DNA of 64,000 nucleotides from Candidatus Nanosynbacter sp. HMT-352 (GTDB lineage Bacteria; Patescibacteriota; Saccharimonadia; Saccharimonadales; Saccharimonadaceae). Under the pieces are notes generated by a model. That model had not been told where the DNA came from. It saw only the letters and a list, made by a program, of their open reading frames with translations, and ran no database searches. The DNA is taken from assembly GCF_022819385.1 (NCBI RefSeq), contig NZ_CP089290.1:496001-560000 (forward strand), given 5' to 3'. Shown here piece by piece: positions 1 to 8,906 of the stretch; position 1 is the first letter of the stretch, and each line of letters begins with the position of its first letter. Both the position numbers and the translations under genes were made by a program.

Positions 1-876
1 CATTTCCAACCAACCTTTGCCGCCAATAACACACCCTCCAAGGATCGCATTTAGCGTACTCCTATTTAATATAACCTGTTTATGATTATCCGAACATCGA
101 ACAAGAGCTTTTTGTAAATTATCACAAAAGACGGACGACGATAAAATTTTTATATATTCTAAGAAATCATAACTCAATTGATTAATTATTTTGTCATCTT
201 TCTTCAATAGTCCAAGAAACATTCTGTATCCAACCGAAATTGACGCCTCCGACCACTGATCGCCACGATCATACACTGTATATTTTTCTCGCACGACCGT
301 CAAGAAATTGAGAGCCACAATCTGCATAACAATTGCCGCCAGAGCTTGATCAACAGGCGTCTGTATGTGACTTTCATCAATTGAATACTCCAGAACGCAT
401 TCACGAAAAAGATCGTCAGACTCTTTACTGTATTTTATATACGAAGTACGAAAAAGCGTATTAACAGAGCTTTCATCGTGAGCCTTACGATACGCCATAT
501 CAATTTGCTTACGCCACAGAGAAATCTGAACTTCGCGTAGCTTTTTACTCAGTTCACTTCGGTCGACTTCTACTATATTTCGATTCATTTCTATTCCACA
601 CTCGCCAGCAGCCCTCAAAATATCATCTTCTGGAATGACTAATTTATCAAACTCTCGCAATGCCTCGTCGTATGTCTTTTTCGCTTCCGGACTATATAAT
701 TCAGCATCTATAAAACAAGTGTCGCCATATGTTTTTGCGGACAGTATGATATCGCTCAGAATAAAGAACTCATTGTCTTGAAGACGCTTCAAAACGTACT
801 GAGCTAATAAATGTTCATAAATATGAGCGATTAGTCCGTCGTTATCGGCTGTTTTGTATATGGATGAAATTATCAT
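1..876 (-). CDS. Partial unknown protein with an HxxEH motif
   Basis: An uninterrupted reading frame of about 292 codons begins at an ATG at 876 and runs off the left edge of the window, so the C-terminus is missing. Residues about 18-22 read HIYEH, preceded by a hydrophobic residue and followed by a hydrophobic helix. That order resembles the inverted zinc motif HxxEH of M16 (pitrilysin-like) peptidases. I see no other clear family signature, and the distal glutamate expected about 70-80 residues later cannot be assigned with confidence. No Shine-Dalgarno precedes the ATG. The gene diverges from the HAM1-like gene at 955. It could be an M16-like peptidase or an unrelated protein carrying a chance motif. 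Confidence 0.6.
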   Translation of the reverse strand, partial: MIISSIYKTADNDGLIAHIYEHLLAQYVLKRLQDNEFFILSDIILSAKTYGDTCFIDAELYSPEAKKTYDEALREFDKLVIPEDDILRAAGECGIEMNRNIVEVDRSELSKKLREVQISLWRKQIDMAYRKAHDESSVNTLFRTSYIKYSKESDDLFRECVLEYSIDESHIQTPVDQALAAIVMQIVALNFLTVVREKYTVYDRGDQWSEASISVGYRMFLGLLKKDDKIINQLSYDFLEYIKILSSSVFCDNLQKALVRCSDNHKQVILNRSTLNAILGGCVIGGKGWLEM

Positions 877-954
877 TGCTTGGTTTGATAATATTATAAT
901 GCCGTCAAATTAGCAATTTTTCGATATTTATGATAATTGATATAATCATACTCA

Positions 955-1602
955 ATGACAGCAACTATACTTTTCGCCACCAGAAACCCAGGCAAATACG
1001 CAGAATTTGTCGCCGCGTTTCATAAATTCGCTCCGCAGACGTCAATTATTTCGTTGGCAGATTTAGACTATCAAATGCCTGACTGCATAGAAACAGGCAC
1101 GACATTTGAACAAAATGCCCTATTGAAGGCGCGACACACAAGGAATCATTTACATGAAAATGATAAAAACCTGATAATTATTGCCGATGATTCCGGCATG
1201 GAGATTGACGCCCTAAATGGCGAGCCTGGCGTATTTACAAGACGCTGGAATGGTCACGAAATGAGCGATCAAGAAATCGTAGATTATTGTCTGAAGAAGC
1301 TTGAAAATAAGGCAAACAGACGAGCACAATACACGACGTGTCTTGTAATAAATTTTCCTGATGGTCGTGAGGAGGTAATTTTTGGAGAAAATTCTGGCGT
1401 TATCTTAACTGAGTCACGCGAGGAATCACGGCTCAAAGGAATGCCGTTTCGGGAATTATTTTTCGTGCCCGAACTTAATATGATGTTTCACGAAGTGCGC
1501 GAACTGCCGAAGTTGAAGCGTAATGGATATTTACTCGGACATGAGGTTGCGGTCGAAAAATGTGCTAGTGTGATACAGGAAAATTTATTTGGCTCTGTAT
1601 AG
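955..1602 (+). CDS. HAM1/RdgB-like non-canonical purine NTP pyrophosphatase
   Basis: Predicted to hydrolyse inosine/xanthosine-type (d)NTPs to monophosphates, keeping damaged purines out of nucleic acids. Visible family motifs are ATRNPGKYAEF near the N-terminus (nucleotide-binding T-x-N-x-x-K), ADDSGMEIDAL at about residues 77-87 (metal-binding acidic motif) and GEPGVFTRRW just after. The length of 215 aa is normal for the family. The C-terminal part is divergent and lacks the usual SHR-type ending, so the substrate may differ. A TATAAT box at 941-946 lies 8 nt before the ATG and no Shine-Dalgarno is visible, suggesting a nearly leaderless mRNA. The 3' end overlaps the convergent Nudix gene by 38 bp. 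A second, shorter HAM1-like gene lies at 52639. Confidence 0.88.
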   Translation: MTATILFATRNPGKYAEFVAAFHKFAPQTSIISLADLDYQMPDCIETGTTFEQNALLKARHTRNHLHENDKNLIIIADDSGMEIDALNGEPGVFTRRWNGHEMSDQEIVDYCLKKLENKANRRAQYTTCLVINFPDGREEVIFGENSGVILTESREESRLKGMPFRELFFVPELNMMFHEVRELPKLKRNGYLLGHEVAVEKCASVIQENLFGSV

Positions 1603-2104
1603 CGGCCTGCAACTCCGCGCTCTCACTTGCCCATGGAATGTGTTGTGTGAGTTCATCAACTGTTACAAATTTAGCATATCGTATCTGTTCTTCCTGCATT
1701 TGTTCTTCGTCCTCGTTCTGTTGATGTAAGATATACTCATCGGCATTCTTACTAAGTTTCAGACTAACCCTAAGCTGTAAGTACTCGTCATCATTTTTTA
1801 ATCTATCTGTTTCCAAGATATCGTAATAGCCAAAGAACTTATACTGACTAGACACGCTGTCTGTATTAATTCCCGTCTCTTCAGCCACTTCACGTACAAT
1901 GGTCTGCAAGTAAGTCTCGTTCTTATTTGGTTTTCCACCGGGCAGCTGCCACTTTCGACCATCTTTAGAGACGATAGCTATTTTATTATCGTGAGTAAAA
2001 AGCCAAGCATACACCTGATTTACTGGAAGAGCCTGATCTTCTGGGTGAATTTCTTTACCGTCCTTCCAGGTGCGTGCTTTGATAGTTTTTCTTATGGTAT
2101 CCAT
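1565..2104 (-). CDS. Nudix hydrolase
   Basis: A 179-aa hydrolase of the Nudix superfamily, which cleaves nucleoside diphosphates linked to another moiety. A complete Nudix box (G-x5-E-x7-REVAEETGI) lies in the N-terminal half; the REVAEE glutamates bind the catalytic metal. The open frame extends upstream to 2212, but the start at 2104 is chosen because AGGAGA sits 4 nt before that ATG. The substrate cannot be inferred. The gene converges on the HAM1-like gene and is followed upstream by another Nudix gene on the same strand, so this corner looks like a nucleotide-sanitation group. Confidence 0.85.
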   Translation of the reverse strand: MDTIRKTIKARTWKDGKEIHPEDQALPVNQVYAWLFTHDNKIAIVSKDGRKWQLPGGKPNKNETYLQTIVREVAEETGINTDSVSSQYKFFGYYDILETDRLKNDDEYLQLRVSLKLSKNADEYILHQQNEDEEQMQEEQIRYAKFVTVDELTQHIPWASESAELQAAIQSQINFPVSH

Positions 2105-2272
2105 GATATCTCCTAAATTTATTGCCTGGGCTAGCCAGCCTAATCTATTATATTTTATATCCCCGGGTGTCAGAAAGTGTCCTGCGTTTTCTTTTATAGC
2201 ACAGAGCGACATGAGAGCATCTTCAGTGCTGTCTGCCGTATGGAAAGCATAGAAATATTTCTCTCGAGAGTA

Positions 2273-2710
2273 CTATCGGTCAATTTGATATATCTTTGAA
2301 AGATTGCCAATCAGCGTAGAATCCAGCTTTTCTTGCTTGATTTCATGAATATCAAAATAGCTAAAGTTTGAAACTTCATCTGTTTTACGAGGTATCGTTA
2401 ATAGAGTAACTTTGTAGGCAATAATCAAAACGGGGTCGTCAAACTTTGTATTCCAAGTTGGAATAATCAAGGGATTTTCTACAGCCACTTCGATATCTGT
2501 CTCTAGTTCTTCCAGAAACTCTCGTTTCAACGCTTCTGTAATATCCTCGCCATGTTCCAGCCCACCGCCAGGAAGGTCCCATGAATCACTTCTCTCTTGA
2601 ACGAACAGCAGTCTACCTAATTCATCACGCACTAATCCCTTTACCGCTACTCGGTATGCCGACTTTATGTCTTTTAGCACTCCAGCTCCCATATGATAAA
2701 AGTTTATCAT
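2273..2710 (-). CDS. Nudix hydrolase, second copy
   Basis: A 145-aa Nudix-fold protein. The box GGGLEHGEDITEAL then KREFLEELETD fits the consensus except that the conserved glycine after EE is replaced by glutamate, so it is slightly degenerate although the metal-binding glutamates are kept. The start is uncertain: the first ATG (2710) abuts the duplicated rpsH-terminator repeat at 2712 and has no Shine-Dalgarno, and an ATG at 2692 is also possible. Both start codons lie in an 18-bp palindrome (ATGATAAA...TTTATCAT). The gene sits immediately outside the left boundary of the island and may have lost its original promoter when that arrived. Confidence 0.8.
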   Translation of the reverse strand: MINFYHMGAGVLKDIKSAYRVAVKGLVRDELGRLLFVQERSDSWDLPGGGLEHGEDITEALKREFLEELETDIEVAVENPLIIPTWNTKFDDPVLIIAYKVTLLTIPRKTDEVSNFSYFDIHEIKQEKLDSTLIGNLSKIYQIDR

Positions 2711-2711
2711 A

Positions 2712-2780
2712 AAAAATAAACACCCTGCAATGAGGACGTTTATTTGATTTGCGTGAGGCTTAGTAAACCTTCAGCAACAA
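2712..2780. repeat. Left direct repeat: rpsH 3'-end plus terminator copy
   Basis: These 69 bp match 6587-6655 with only four substitutions (constant offset 3875). The copy carries the last four codons of rpsH (reading leftward L-K-V-Y-stop, after one further L) and its terminator hairpin, but no rpsH body. It therefore looks like the displaced end of the S8 gene left when the island inserted, or an attachment-site duplication. Confidence 0.9.
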
Positions 2781-2841
2781 AATAACATAATCAATCTTTT
2801 TGAACAACTCATCATGTATTAATGTTTCATTAAAATTTTTA

Positions 2842-3582
2842 TTAACGATATGTTATCTCCTTTTCTTTGCCATGATTTTGCTTTAAAGCTGTCAAATACT
2901 TTTCAAAATATTCATATTTATGTTTAGAATTATACTGCATTATAAATCTCGGATGTTCCAAAGGTATGATTTCATCAAAAAAATTATATTTTTTGTTTAT
3001 TTTAGATAAAAATGTATAATTATCTCCACTTCCTATGCAATAACACACAGAAGTATCGATTCCAAAATCAATTTGTGCCTGTATTGAACTAACAATCAAA
3101 GAATACAATGTTTCTTGCAATTTTTTACTATCATAATAATTGCAGTTAACCTCATTCCCCTTTGAATTGGCTCTAACTATACCAACAGGACAGACAAAAT
3201 TCATATAAAAATCAGAATAAAACTTTTTGCATCCACCATATTTTTCAATTACATCATATAAAAAACCTGAAGACGATTTGTTAATATAAAACTTATCAAT
3301 CAAAATACCAGTTTCTTTTTGAAGATGTTCCGCATCCTCAAATGGCACCCCCGTAACAGCTGTTCCTCGACGTGCTGGTGAACTTCCTAATATTATACGA
3401 CGTTTATTACAATCATTGTAAAACCTTTTGTAGAACGTTGTTGAAATTTCATTTACTATTTCTTTTTGATTTCCATTAAACGGATTTATAATTTTAAAAC
3501 CATCCGGTAATTCCATTGATATTTTAGATAATTTTTTATTAAATTCTATTACTTTCTGGCCGAATGTTTTCTGTTCAATCAT
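2842..3582 (-). CDS. SMUG2-like (DUF4918) uracil-DNA glycosylase family protein
   Basis: A 246-aa protein with the two motifs that mark this branch of the uracil-DNA glycosylase superfamily. At about residues 65-82 it reads LGSSPARRGTAVTGVPFED, matching the family's GxxPGRxGAxxTGIPFTD active-site loop. Near the C-terminus it reads PLEHPRFIMQY, the HPR-containing second motif. Its role would be to excise uracil or a related damaged base from DNA. AAGGAAG lies 7 nt before the ATG. Base composition is much more AT-rich than the neighbouring ribosomal genes, which fits recent arrival with the 2712-6655 island. The substrate is inferred from the family only. Confidence 0.82.
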   Translation of the reverse strand: MIEQKTFGQKVIEFNKKLSKISMELPDGFKIINPFNGNQKEIVNEISTTFYKRFYNDCNKRRIILGSSPARRGTAVTGVPFEDAEHLQKETGILIDKFYINKSSSGFLYDVIEKYGGCKKFYSDFYMNFVCPVGIVRANSKGNEVNCNYYDSKKLQETLYSLIVSSIQAQIDFGIDTSVCYCIGSGDNYTFLSKINKKYNFFDEIIPLEHPRFIMQYNSKHKYEYFEKYLTALKQNHGKEKEITYR

Positions 3583-3617
3583 TTAGTACTTCCTTTAAAA
3601 TTTAACATCATTTTTTT

Positions 3618-3836
3618 TTACCTTAGCTGATAAAAAAGTTCTACATTTGTAGGAAAAAATCTAATATTTTCAAAACAATTATTACGAAGTTCCGTTGACA
3701 ATTTTTTTACTATATCAAAACCTCTATAAATATCAATAAATTCTGTTCCTGGAATTATATATTGATCCTCTGGGCGTAAAAAGCCATTTGCAATAGAGAT
3801 AATTATACTACTACCATTCTTAACACTACAAACTTT
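3618..3836 (-). pseudogene. 3' fragment of an unidentified gene
   Basis: Seventy-two sense codons with plausible amino-acid composition (including NGFLRPEDQYIIPGTEFI and ending FFPTNVELFYQLR) run to a TAA at 3618, but the frame has no ATG and is preceded by a TAA at 3837. No Shine-Dalgarno is present. It looks like the tail of a gene whose 5' part was lost. I do not recognise the family. Confidence 0.4.
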
Positions 3837-3838
3837 TT

Positions 3839-3900
3839 AGAGTGAATATGATTTAAAGACATAAAAATAAGAACCTTTCAGATCTCATCATATTTACTCT
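3839..3900. repeat. 14-bp inverted repeat in AT-rich spacer
   Basis: AGAGTGAATATGAT (3839-3852) faces ATCATATTTACTCT (3887-3900) with one mismatch. The arms enclose 34 bp. It may form a stem in RNA from either strand or be a protein site; there is no T-run typical of a terminator. Confidence 0.4.
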
Positions 3901-3936
3901 TCAAACTGCTTGTGTTTACTAAAATTTTCCGAACAG

Positions 3937-4674
3937 TTATTTTATCAATTTCTTAACTTTTTCTGCATATTCATTTGGATGATTAATACTTAAGTCTCCA
4001 TGATAATAACCACTTAATATTTCTAATTCACTATTAATTAATTCATCGTGTATTATTTTTGCAGATTTAATCATAATTGGTCTTTCTTTACTTCCTACTA
4101 CCACTATTGATTTTGATTTGTTAGTTTTTATATTCTTAAGATGATAATTGGAATTAGCTTTTAAAAATGAAATCATATTATCTTTTGTTATATTAGAACT
4201 ATCAATATAATACTTATTAAATAATTCTTCTTTTATTTTTAAACTTTTAAATTGAAGTTTAGAAAACCACTTTTTATTTATAAGTCCATAAGACACATTA
4301 ATTGATGATTCTATAAGTTTATTTGTCATTTTCATTGGACACACTAAAGCACTTTCAATTATTGCATATTCACATATATTGTCTCTTTTTGACAATATAT
4401 CTAATAAAATTTGTGCTCCTAGTGAAAGTCCTCCTATAAGTTTAACATTTCCGTTATAATTATTATCAATATATTCAATTATTTCATTCGCATTATTTTC
4501 AATAGAAGTAAAATCTCTATCGCTTCCTGAATGACCATCTAATATTGGTAATATTACATGATAATTACTTTTTAATATTTCTGACACTTCTTCATAATTC
4601 CACCATGATAATCCACCACCATGTAATAACATAATAATATCTTTATTAGATTTTCCATATTCTTTAACTATCAT
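3937..4674 (-). CDS. Alpha/beta-hydrolase
   Basis: A 245-aa alpha/beta-hydrolase fold protein. Visible features are an HGGG oxyanion-hole motif at about residues 18-21, the nucleophile elbow GLSLG at about residues 82-86 (serine in G-x-S-x-G), and a late YYHGD histidine that can complete the triad. There is no signal peptide, so it is probably cytoplasmic. The substrate is unknown. AAGGGG precedes the ATG. The gene is extremely AT-rich, uses many ATA and AAT codons unlike the flanking core genes, and sits among gene scraps within the island, so a low-GC donor is likely. Confidence 0.8.
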   Translation of the reverse strand: MIVKEYGKSNKDIIMLLHGGGLSWWNYEEVSEILKSNYHVILPILDGHSGSDRDFTSIENNANEIIEYIDNNYNGNVKLIGGLSLGAQILLDILSKRDNICEYAIIESALVCPMKMTNKLIESSINVSYGLINKKWFSKLQFKSLKIKEELFNKYYIDSSNITKDNMISFLKANSNYHLKNIKTNKSKSIVVVGSKERPIMIKSAKIIHDELINSELEILSGYYHGDLSINHPNEYAEKVKKLIK

Positions 4675-4694
4675 AAAATTACCCCTTAGTTAAA

Positions 4695-4889
4695 TTATAA
4701 TATACAAAAAGCAGTAGAATTGATATCATCACATCCAAACAAAGCATATTTTGGCGAGTCTTTGCCGCCTTTGCAATTGCCTGATGACTGAATTTTATTA
4801 CAAGATACTATAACATTTTCAATTGGAGATATTATTGTAGTCCTTTTATCACTTCCTGCTTCTCCTAAGCATTCAAATGCTGAATCATC
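4695..4889 (-). pseudogene. Cys-containing gene fragment lacking a start
   Basis: Sixty-four sense codons end at a TAA at 4695 and begin directly after an in-frame TAA at 4890, with no start codon. The peptide contains four cysteines and is rich in Ser, Gly and Asp (for example SSGNCKGGKDSPKYALFGCD), reminiscent of the C-terminus of a secreted or pilin-like protein. The family is not identified. It is probably a truncated remnant left by rearrangement of the island. Confidence 0.4.
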
Positions 4890-4940
4890 TTAATATTAAT
4901 TTTATCTAATAATAGTAAAAGCTATTCCGTCAAGTCTTTT

Positions 4941-6552
4941 TTATATTTTAATTTTCTCCGTTATCCCTATATTTTCGATAAAGTCTTGATCATGAGACGC
5001 TATCACAACGCCTCCTCTATACTGACCTAGCGCCAGTTCCAAAGCTTCAATCGTAGGAATATCAAGGTTATTCGTCGGCTCATCCAGGATGATAAGATCA
5101 GGAGAGTTCGTTGACATAGCAGCAAGCAAAACTTTAGCTCGTTCGCCACCGCTGAGGTCTATTGCTTTTGTCGAAGAGATTGTTCGTTTATCCAGACCAA
5201 AACGAATTAATATATTGATCGCGTCGTGTAATTCAATCTTTGGCGATAAATACCGCAAATTATCCAAAGGCGAGTTGTCTTTAAGCGGCAATGATTGCGA
5301 CTGATTCATGTATATTATTTTTGTATTTTCGCCTTTTTTTTATTTCTCCGCGATGATACTCGGGTGTATTATTTCCCATAATAAAATTGAGGAGCGAAGA
5401 TTTTCCTGCACCATTCTCCCCTTGGATCAATATTTTATTACCAGGACGTACATTAAAAGTAACGGGCCCTATCATCTTCTCTCCATCATGTGAAATACTT
5501 AGCGATTGCACAGAAATAAGGCTATGCTTCTTAGATGATACTTCATCGAAAGCAAACTTAATAGCAATTTCATCCTCCACTCTCTCAGGTTCATTCAATT
5601 GTCGCAGACGAGACTCTACACCTCCAGCCGCCCCTGCAATATTTGAAGATGCGCGCTCTTTACGAAAATTATCATTTAACTTGTCACTGTCCGATTTTTT
5701 ATAGCTAGCTTTGGCCGAATTCGCACGAATTCTCGCATCCCGCGCAACACGATATAGTCGCTTTTTCTCCTTTTCATATTGCTCATAGCGATCAGTCATT
5801 GCTTGACGAGCTTCACGTCTTGCTTCAATATATTCATCGTAACCAAGATTGTACTTATTCACACCCTTGCCGCCAGTCAATTCTACAATCCGTTCCGCAG
5901 TGTTACGTAAAAAATGCCGATCATGAGACACGATCAAAAATGAAGCTGGCGAATTGTCGATAAAATCTTCAAGCAAAATTACTCCACTATCATCAAGGTT
6001 ATTAGTTGGCTCATCAAGCAAAATTAGATCATAACGAGACGCAAAAACTGCCGCCAAAGCTATCCGGGTGCGTTGTCCCCCAGAAAATGTATTCAGACAT
6101 CTATCCGGATCAATATCATCCAGATCTGCTCGCGATAAAGCCTTTTTAATCGTCGTGTCAAAATTTGCTACTTCGAATTTTTCATACCTCTCCAGAGCTT
6201 CGCCATAAATTAATAGCGTCTTTTCATTAGCCTCTTGAGCTAACCTCTCGCACTGATAATCAAATTCTTCTCTAGCCAACTTAACACCGGTCACCTCTTC
6301 TATAAAATCATAAACTGTCTTGTCGAGCCATTTATTCAGGTTTTGTGGTAAAATACCTATTTCTTCACCACTCGAAATAATATCACCTGACGTAGGCTGG
6401 ATATCTCCGTTTATTATTTTTAATAAAGTAGTTTTCCCGGCGCCATTTGGACCAACTAGTCCAATCTTGTCTCCAGCGTTGATAACAAAGTTTACATCAC
6501 TAAACAATTCTCGACTATTGGTTTCATAAGACACATTTTTAAGATCGATCAC
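4941..6552 (-). pseudogene. ABC-F ATPase interrupted by a frameshift
   Basis: Two overlapping frames, 5281..6552 (N-terminal 423 aa) and 4941..5309 (C-terminal part), together make one ABC-F protein of about 535 aa. The first nucleotide-binding domain has GPNGAGKTT, SGGQRTR and LILLDEPTNNLD; the second has GENGAGKSS in the first frame but LSGGERAK and LIILDEPTNNLD in the other. The frames join if one A is removed from the A8 tract at 5334-5341 (minus strand). Members are cytoplasmic, lack membrane segments and act on the ribosome as translation factors or antibiotic-protection proteins; the subfamily is unclear. TATAAT lies 6 nt before the GTG start, implying a leaderless mRNA. The break may be a real mutation, slippage-tolerated expression or a homopolymer error. 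Confidence 0.8.
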
Positions 6553-6582
6553 ATCACTATTATACTATCTCTGTGTAGATAG
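6553..6582 (-). promoter_or_regulatory. ABC-F promoter with palindrome over the -10 region
   Basis: On the minus strand TATAAT is followed by 6 nt and the GTG start of the ABC-F gene. A 6-bp inverted repeat, CTATCT-N6-AGATAG (6565-6582), overlaps the -10/spacer zone and could be an operator. No good -35 box is visible. Confidence 0.5.
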
Positions 6583-6586
6583 ATAT

Positions 6587-6655
6587 AAAAATAAACGCCC
6601 TGCAATGAGGACGTTTATTTGATTCGCGCGAGGCTTAGTAAACCTTCAACAACAA
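6587..6655. repeat. Right direct repeat: authentic rpsH end and terminator
   Basis: This is the partner of 2712-2780 (69 bp, four mismatches). It comprises the intact 3' end of rpsH (stop at 6635) and the terminator that follows, so it is the likely parental copy. Confidence 0.9.
6589..6620 (-). terminator. Terminator of the ribosomal protein cluster
   Basis: AAATAAACG and CGTTTATTT pair around a 14-nt loop just after the rpsH stop, with A/T tracts on both sides. It marks the end of the leftward ribosomal operon at S8. Confidence 0.75.
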
Positions 6656-7036
6656 TTCGCCGCCAAGCTTAGCCTTGGCTGCTTCAGCGCCAGTCATGAC
6701 GCCTTTTGAGGTTGAGATAAGTACCAAACCGCGGCCACTTTTCACCTTTGGAATCTCGCTAGCGCCGACGTAAACGCGACGACCAGGTTTTGAGATGCGG
6801 GTAATTTCGTTGATAGTGCTGTTAGTTCCTTTTTCATTGATAGTAACTACCAACACGCCACGAGGCTTAGCGTCTTCCAGCTTGACATCTGCCAAGTAGC
6901 CGTTTTTGACTAATTGCTCAGCGATGACTTTCTTCATCTTGCTGGACGGAACACGAACTTCCGTTTTGCCAACCAATTTCGCATTACGGATGCGAGTCAG
7001 AAGGTCGGCGATTGGGTCTGTAGTTTGCATAGACAT
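6635..7036 (-). CDS. rpsH: 30S ribosomal protein S8
   Basis: Primary 16S rRNA-binding protein of the small-subunit platform. The 133-aa length is normal. The N-terminus has the typical DPIADLLTRIRNA and the C-terminal half ends in the conserved GGELLLKVY. AGGAGATT precedes the ATG. It is the last gene of the cluster: the usual followers L6, L18, S5, L15 and SecY are not here. Its last codons are duplicated at 2712-2780. Confidence 0.97.
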   Translation of the reverse strand: MSMQTTDPIADLLTRIRNAKLVGKTEVRVPSSKMKKVIAEQLVKNGYLADVKLEDAKPRGVLVVTINEKGTNSTINEITRISKPGRRVYVGASEIPKVKSGRGLVLISTSKGVMTGAEAAKAKLGGELLLKVY

Positions 7037-7056
7037 ATTCTAATCTCCTTTCCTTC

Positions 7057-7326
7057 TTACCAACTACTCTTTGTTATGCCTGGGATTTCACCCTTGGCTG
7101 CTTTTTCGCGGAAATTGATACGGCTCAAGCCGAATTGACGCATGTAGCCGCGTGGGCGACCAGAGATGCTATCACGGTTCTTGTGCCTGGTTGGGCTAGA
7201 ATTGCGAGGCAACTTCTGCAAACCATCGAAGTCGCCAAGTTCTTTCAACTCAGCGCGCTTCGCTGCAAACTTGGCAATCATCTTCATACGCTTCTTATCA
7301 CGAGCGACCATTGATTTCTTAGCCAT
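7057..7326 (-). CDS. rpsN: 30S ribosomal protein S14, zinc-independent type
   Basis: An 89-aa S14 of the long form, with no CxxC pairs, so it does not bind zinc. The C-terminal [20 protein letters not shown] is the family signature. It sits in the 30S head near S3 and S10. Its ATG directly abuts the stop of rplE (overlap of 1 nt), indicating translational coupling. Confidence 0.97.
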   Translation of the reverse strand: MAKKSMVARDKKRMKMIAKFAAKRAELKELGDFDGLQKLPRNSSPTRHKNRDSISGRPRGYMRQFGLSRINFREKAAKGEIPGITKSSW

Positions 7327-7910
7327 TACTTGACGCCTCCTTTCTTCTCAAACGGCATGCCGAATTTTTCTAGCAACGCCTTAGAAGCTTCCTTGTTGCC
7401 GTTCTTGATAACAAATGTAACCTGCAAGCCGTGCAAAACTTGAGTTTCCTCAAATGTCAATTCTGGGAAAATCGATTGCTCGGTAATGCCGAGATTATAA
7501 TTGCCACCTTTATCAAACTTCAAGCCAACGCCGTGGAAGTCACGAACGCGAGGCAAAGCAACGTTAATCAAACGATCCATAAACTCGTACATACGAGCGC
7601 CGCGCAAAGTTACGCTAACACCAATTGGCGCACCCATACCTTTACGAATGCTAAATGTCGCGATTGATTTTTTAGCTTGTCGAGCTACTGGTGCTTGACC
7701 GGTAATTTTCTCGACAGTGTTTTTGACAATTTCAAAATGACGCTTGTCATCTTTCTTTTTGCCGGTACCAACGCTCACGACAATCTTTTCCAAAGCTGGC
7801 ACTTCATGCACGTTCTTTAGATTCAATTCGGCTTGTAGTTCCTTAAGGTAAGTTCCTTGATACAAGGCTTTCAAGCGAGGAGCTGGCACGACAGTTTTCT
7901 TTTCTGCCAT
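7326..7910 (-). CDS. rplE: 50S ribosomal protein L5
   Basis: A 194-aa L5, the 5S rRNA-binding protein of the central protuberance. The segment [14 protein letters not shown] ([20 protein letters not shown]) and the C-terminal THCNK-type [19 protein letters not shown] support the call. It is slightly longer than the usual 180 aa because of an N-terminal extension. Start and stop overlap with neighbours by one base. Confidence 0.97.
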   Translation of the reverse strand: MAEKKTVVPAPRLKALYQGTYLKELQAELNLKNVHEVPALEKIVVSVGTGKKKDDKRHFEIVKNTVEKITGQAPVARQAKKSIATFSIRKGMGAPIGVSVTLRGARMYEFMDRLINVALPRVRDFHGVGLKFDKGGNYNLGITEQSIFPELTFEETQVLHGLQVTFVIKNGNKEASKALLEKFGMPFEKKGGVK

Positions 7911-8230
7911 TATTTAATCTCCTTATTTTTTACCTGGCGAGCAACACGAGTTTTGCCGCCGTCAGCATTCTTTACTAAACCAACCCGACTGGTTTTGCCT
8001 GATTTCTCATCAACAACCAAAGCGACTTTGCTGATATCCATTGGTACGTGAATATCTTTCTTGCCACCTTTTGGATTGTACTGGCTTGGCTTAACGTGAC
8101 GATGTCCAACGCCAACACCTTCGACCAAAACAGTTTGATCTTTTGTGTTAACTTTCAGGACTTTACCAGTTGTGCCTTTATTTTTACCAGCAATAATTTT
8201 TACGGTATCGTCTTTATGAATTCGAGCCAT
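7910..8230 (-). CDS. rplX: 50S ribosomal protein L24
   Basis: A 106-aa L24 with the N-terminal KOW motif (KDDTVKIIAGKNKGTTGKV) that binds 23S rRNA and helps initiate large-subunit assembly. It lies between L14 and L5 in the canonical order with one-base overlaps. Confidence 0.97.
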   Translation of the reverse strand: MARIHKDDTVKIIAGKNKGTTGKVLKVNTKDQTVLVEGVGVGHRHVKPSQYNPKGGKKDIHVPMDISKVALVVDEKSGKTSRVGLVKNADGGKTRVARQVKNKEIK

Positions 8231-8598
8231 TAGAGTACCTCCGGAGCTAAGCTGACGATCTTCATGTAGCCCATATCGCGAAGTTCGCGTGGAACTGGAC
8301 CGAAGACACGAGTAGCTTTTGGTTGCTTGTCATCGTTGATAATCACTACGGCGTTGTCGTCAAAACAGATTGTTGAGCCGTCTTTGCGATGAATTTGATC
8401 GCGAGTACGAACAACTACAGCCTTAACAACAGATTTTTTCTTAACATTACCGGTTGGGCTAGCGTCTTTTACTGAACAGACGATTACATCGCCAACGCGA
8501 GCGTAACGGCGTCGTGTACCGCCAAGAACGCGAATACACAAAACTTCCCTAGCGCCTGAGTTGTCGGCTACCTTAAGGCGAGATTCTTGTTGGATCAT
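8230..8598 (-). CDS. rplN: 50S ribosomal protein L14
   Basis: A 122-aa L14, normal length, with the N-terminal [16 protein letters not shown] and the C-terminal [10 protein letters not shown] segment typical of the family. It contacts 23S rRNA and intersubunit bridges. It overlaps rpsQ by 4 nt (ATGA). Confidence 0.98.
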   Translation of the reverse strand: MIQQESRLKVADNSGAREVLCIRVLGGTRRRYARVGDVIVCSVKDASPTGNVKKKSVVKAVVVRTRDQIHRKDGSTICFDDNAVVIINDDKQPKATRVFGPVPRELRDMGYMKIVSLAPEVL

Positions 8599-8906
8599 TT
8601 GTCGTCCTCCTTGGCCTCTTCCTTAGTTTCGCCAGAAACTTCGTCCTTTAGTTTGATAGAACCGCGAGACTTTTCAATCACCTTAACTAGAGTAAAGCTC
8701 TTAGTCTTGGAAATTGGGCGAGTCTCTTCGATCTGCACCTTGTCGCCTTCACCTGCTTCGTTGGTTTCATCGTGAGCAGTGTATTTGCGAGTCACGGTGT
8801 ACTGCTTGCCGTATAGCGGATGCGTTTCGCGGCTAGTGACCGTCACAGTGATGGTCTTGTCGCGCTTGGCACTCGTTACGACGCCAATCAATGTTCGTCG
8901 GGCCAT
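8595..8906 (-). CDS. rpsQ: 30S ribosomal protein S17, extended C-terminus
   Basis: The first ~85 residues are a normal S17, with the OB-fold segment [21 protein letters not shown] further ~18 residues rich in Glu, Lys and Asp ([12 protein letters not shown]) extend past the usual end. The tail is probably disordered. The ATG overlaps the upstream rpmC stop. Confidence 0.96.
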   Translation of the reverse strand: MARRTLIGVVTSAKRDKTITVTVTSRETHPLYGKQYTVTRKYTAHDETNEAGEGDKVQIEETRPISKTKSFTLVKVIEKSRGSIKLKDEVSGETKEEAKEDDK

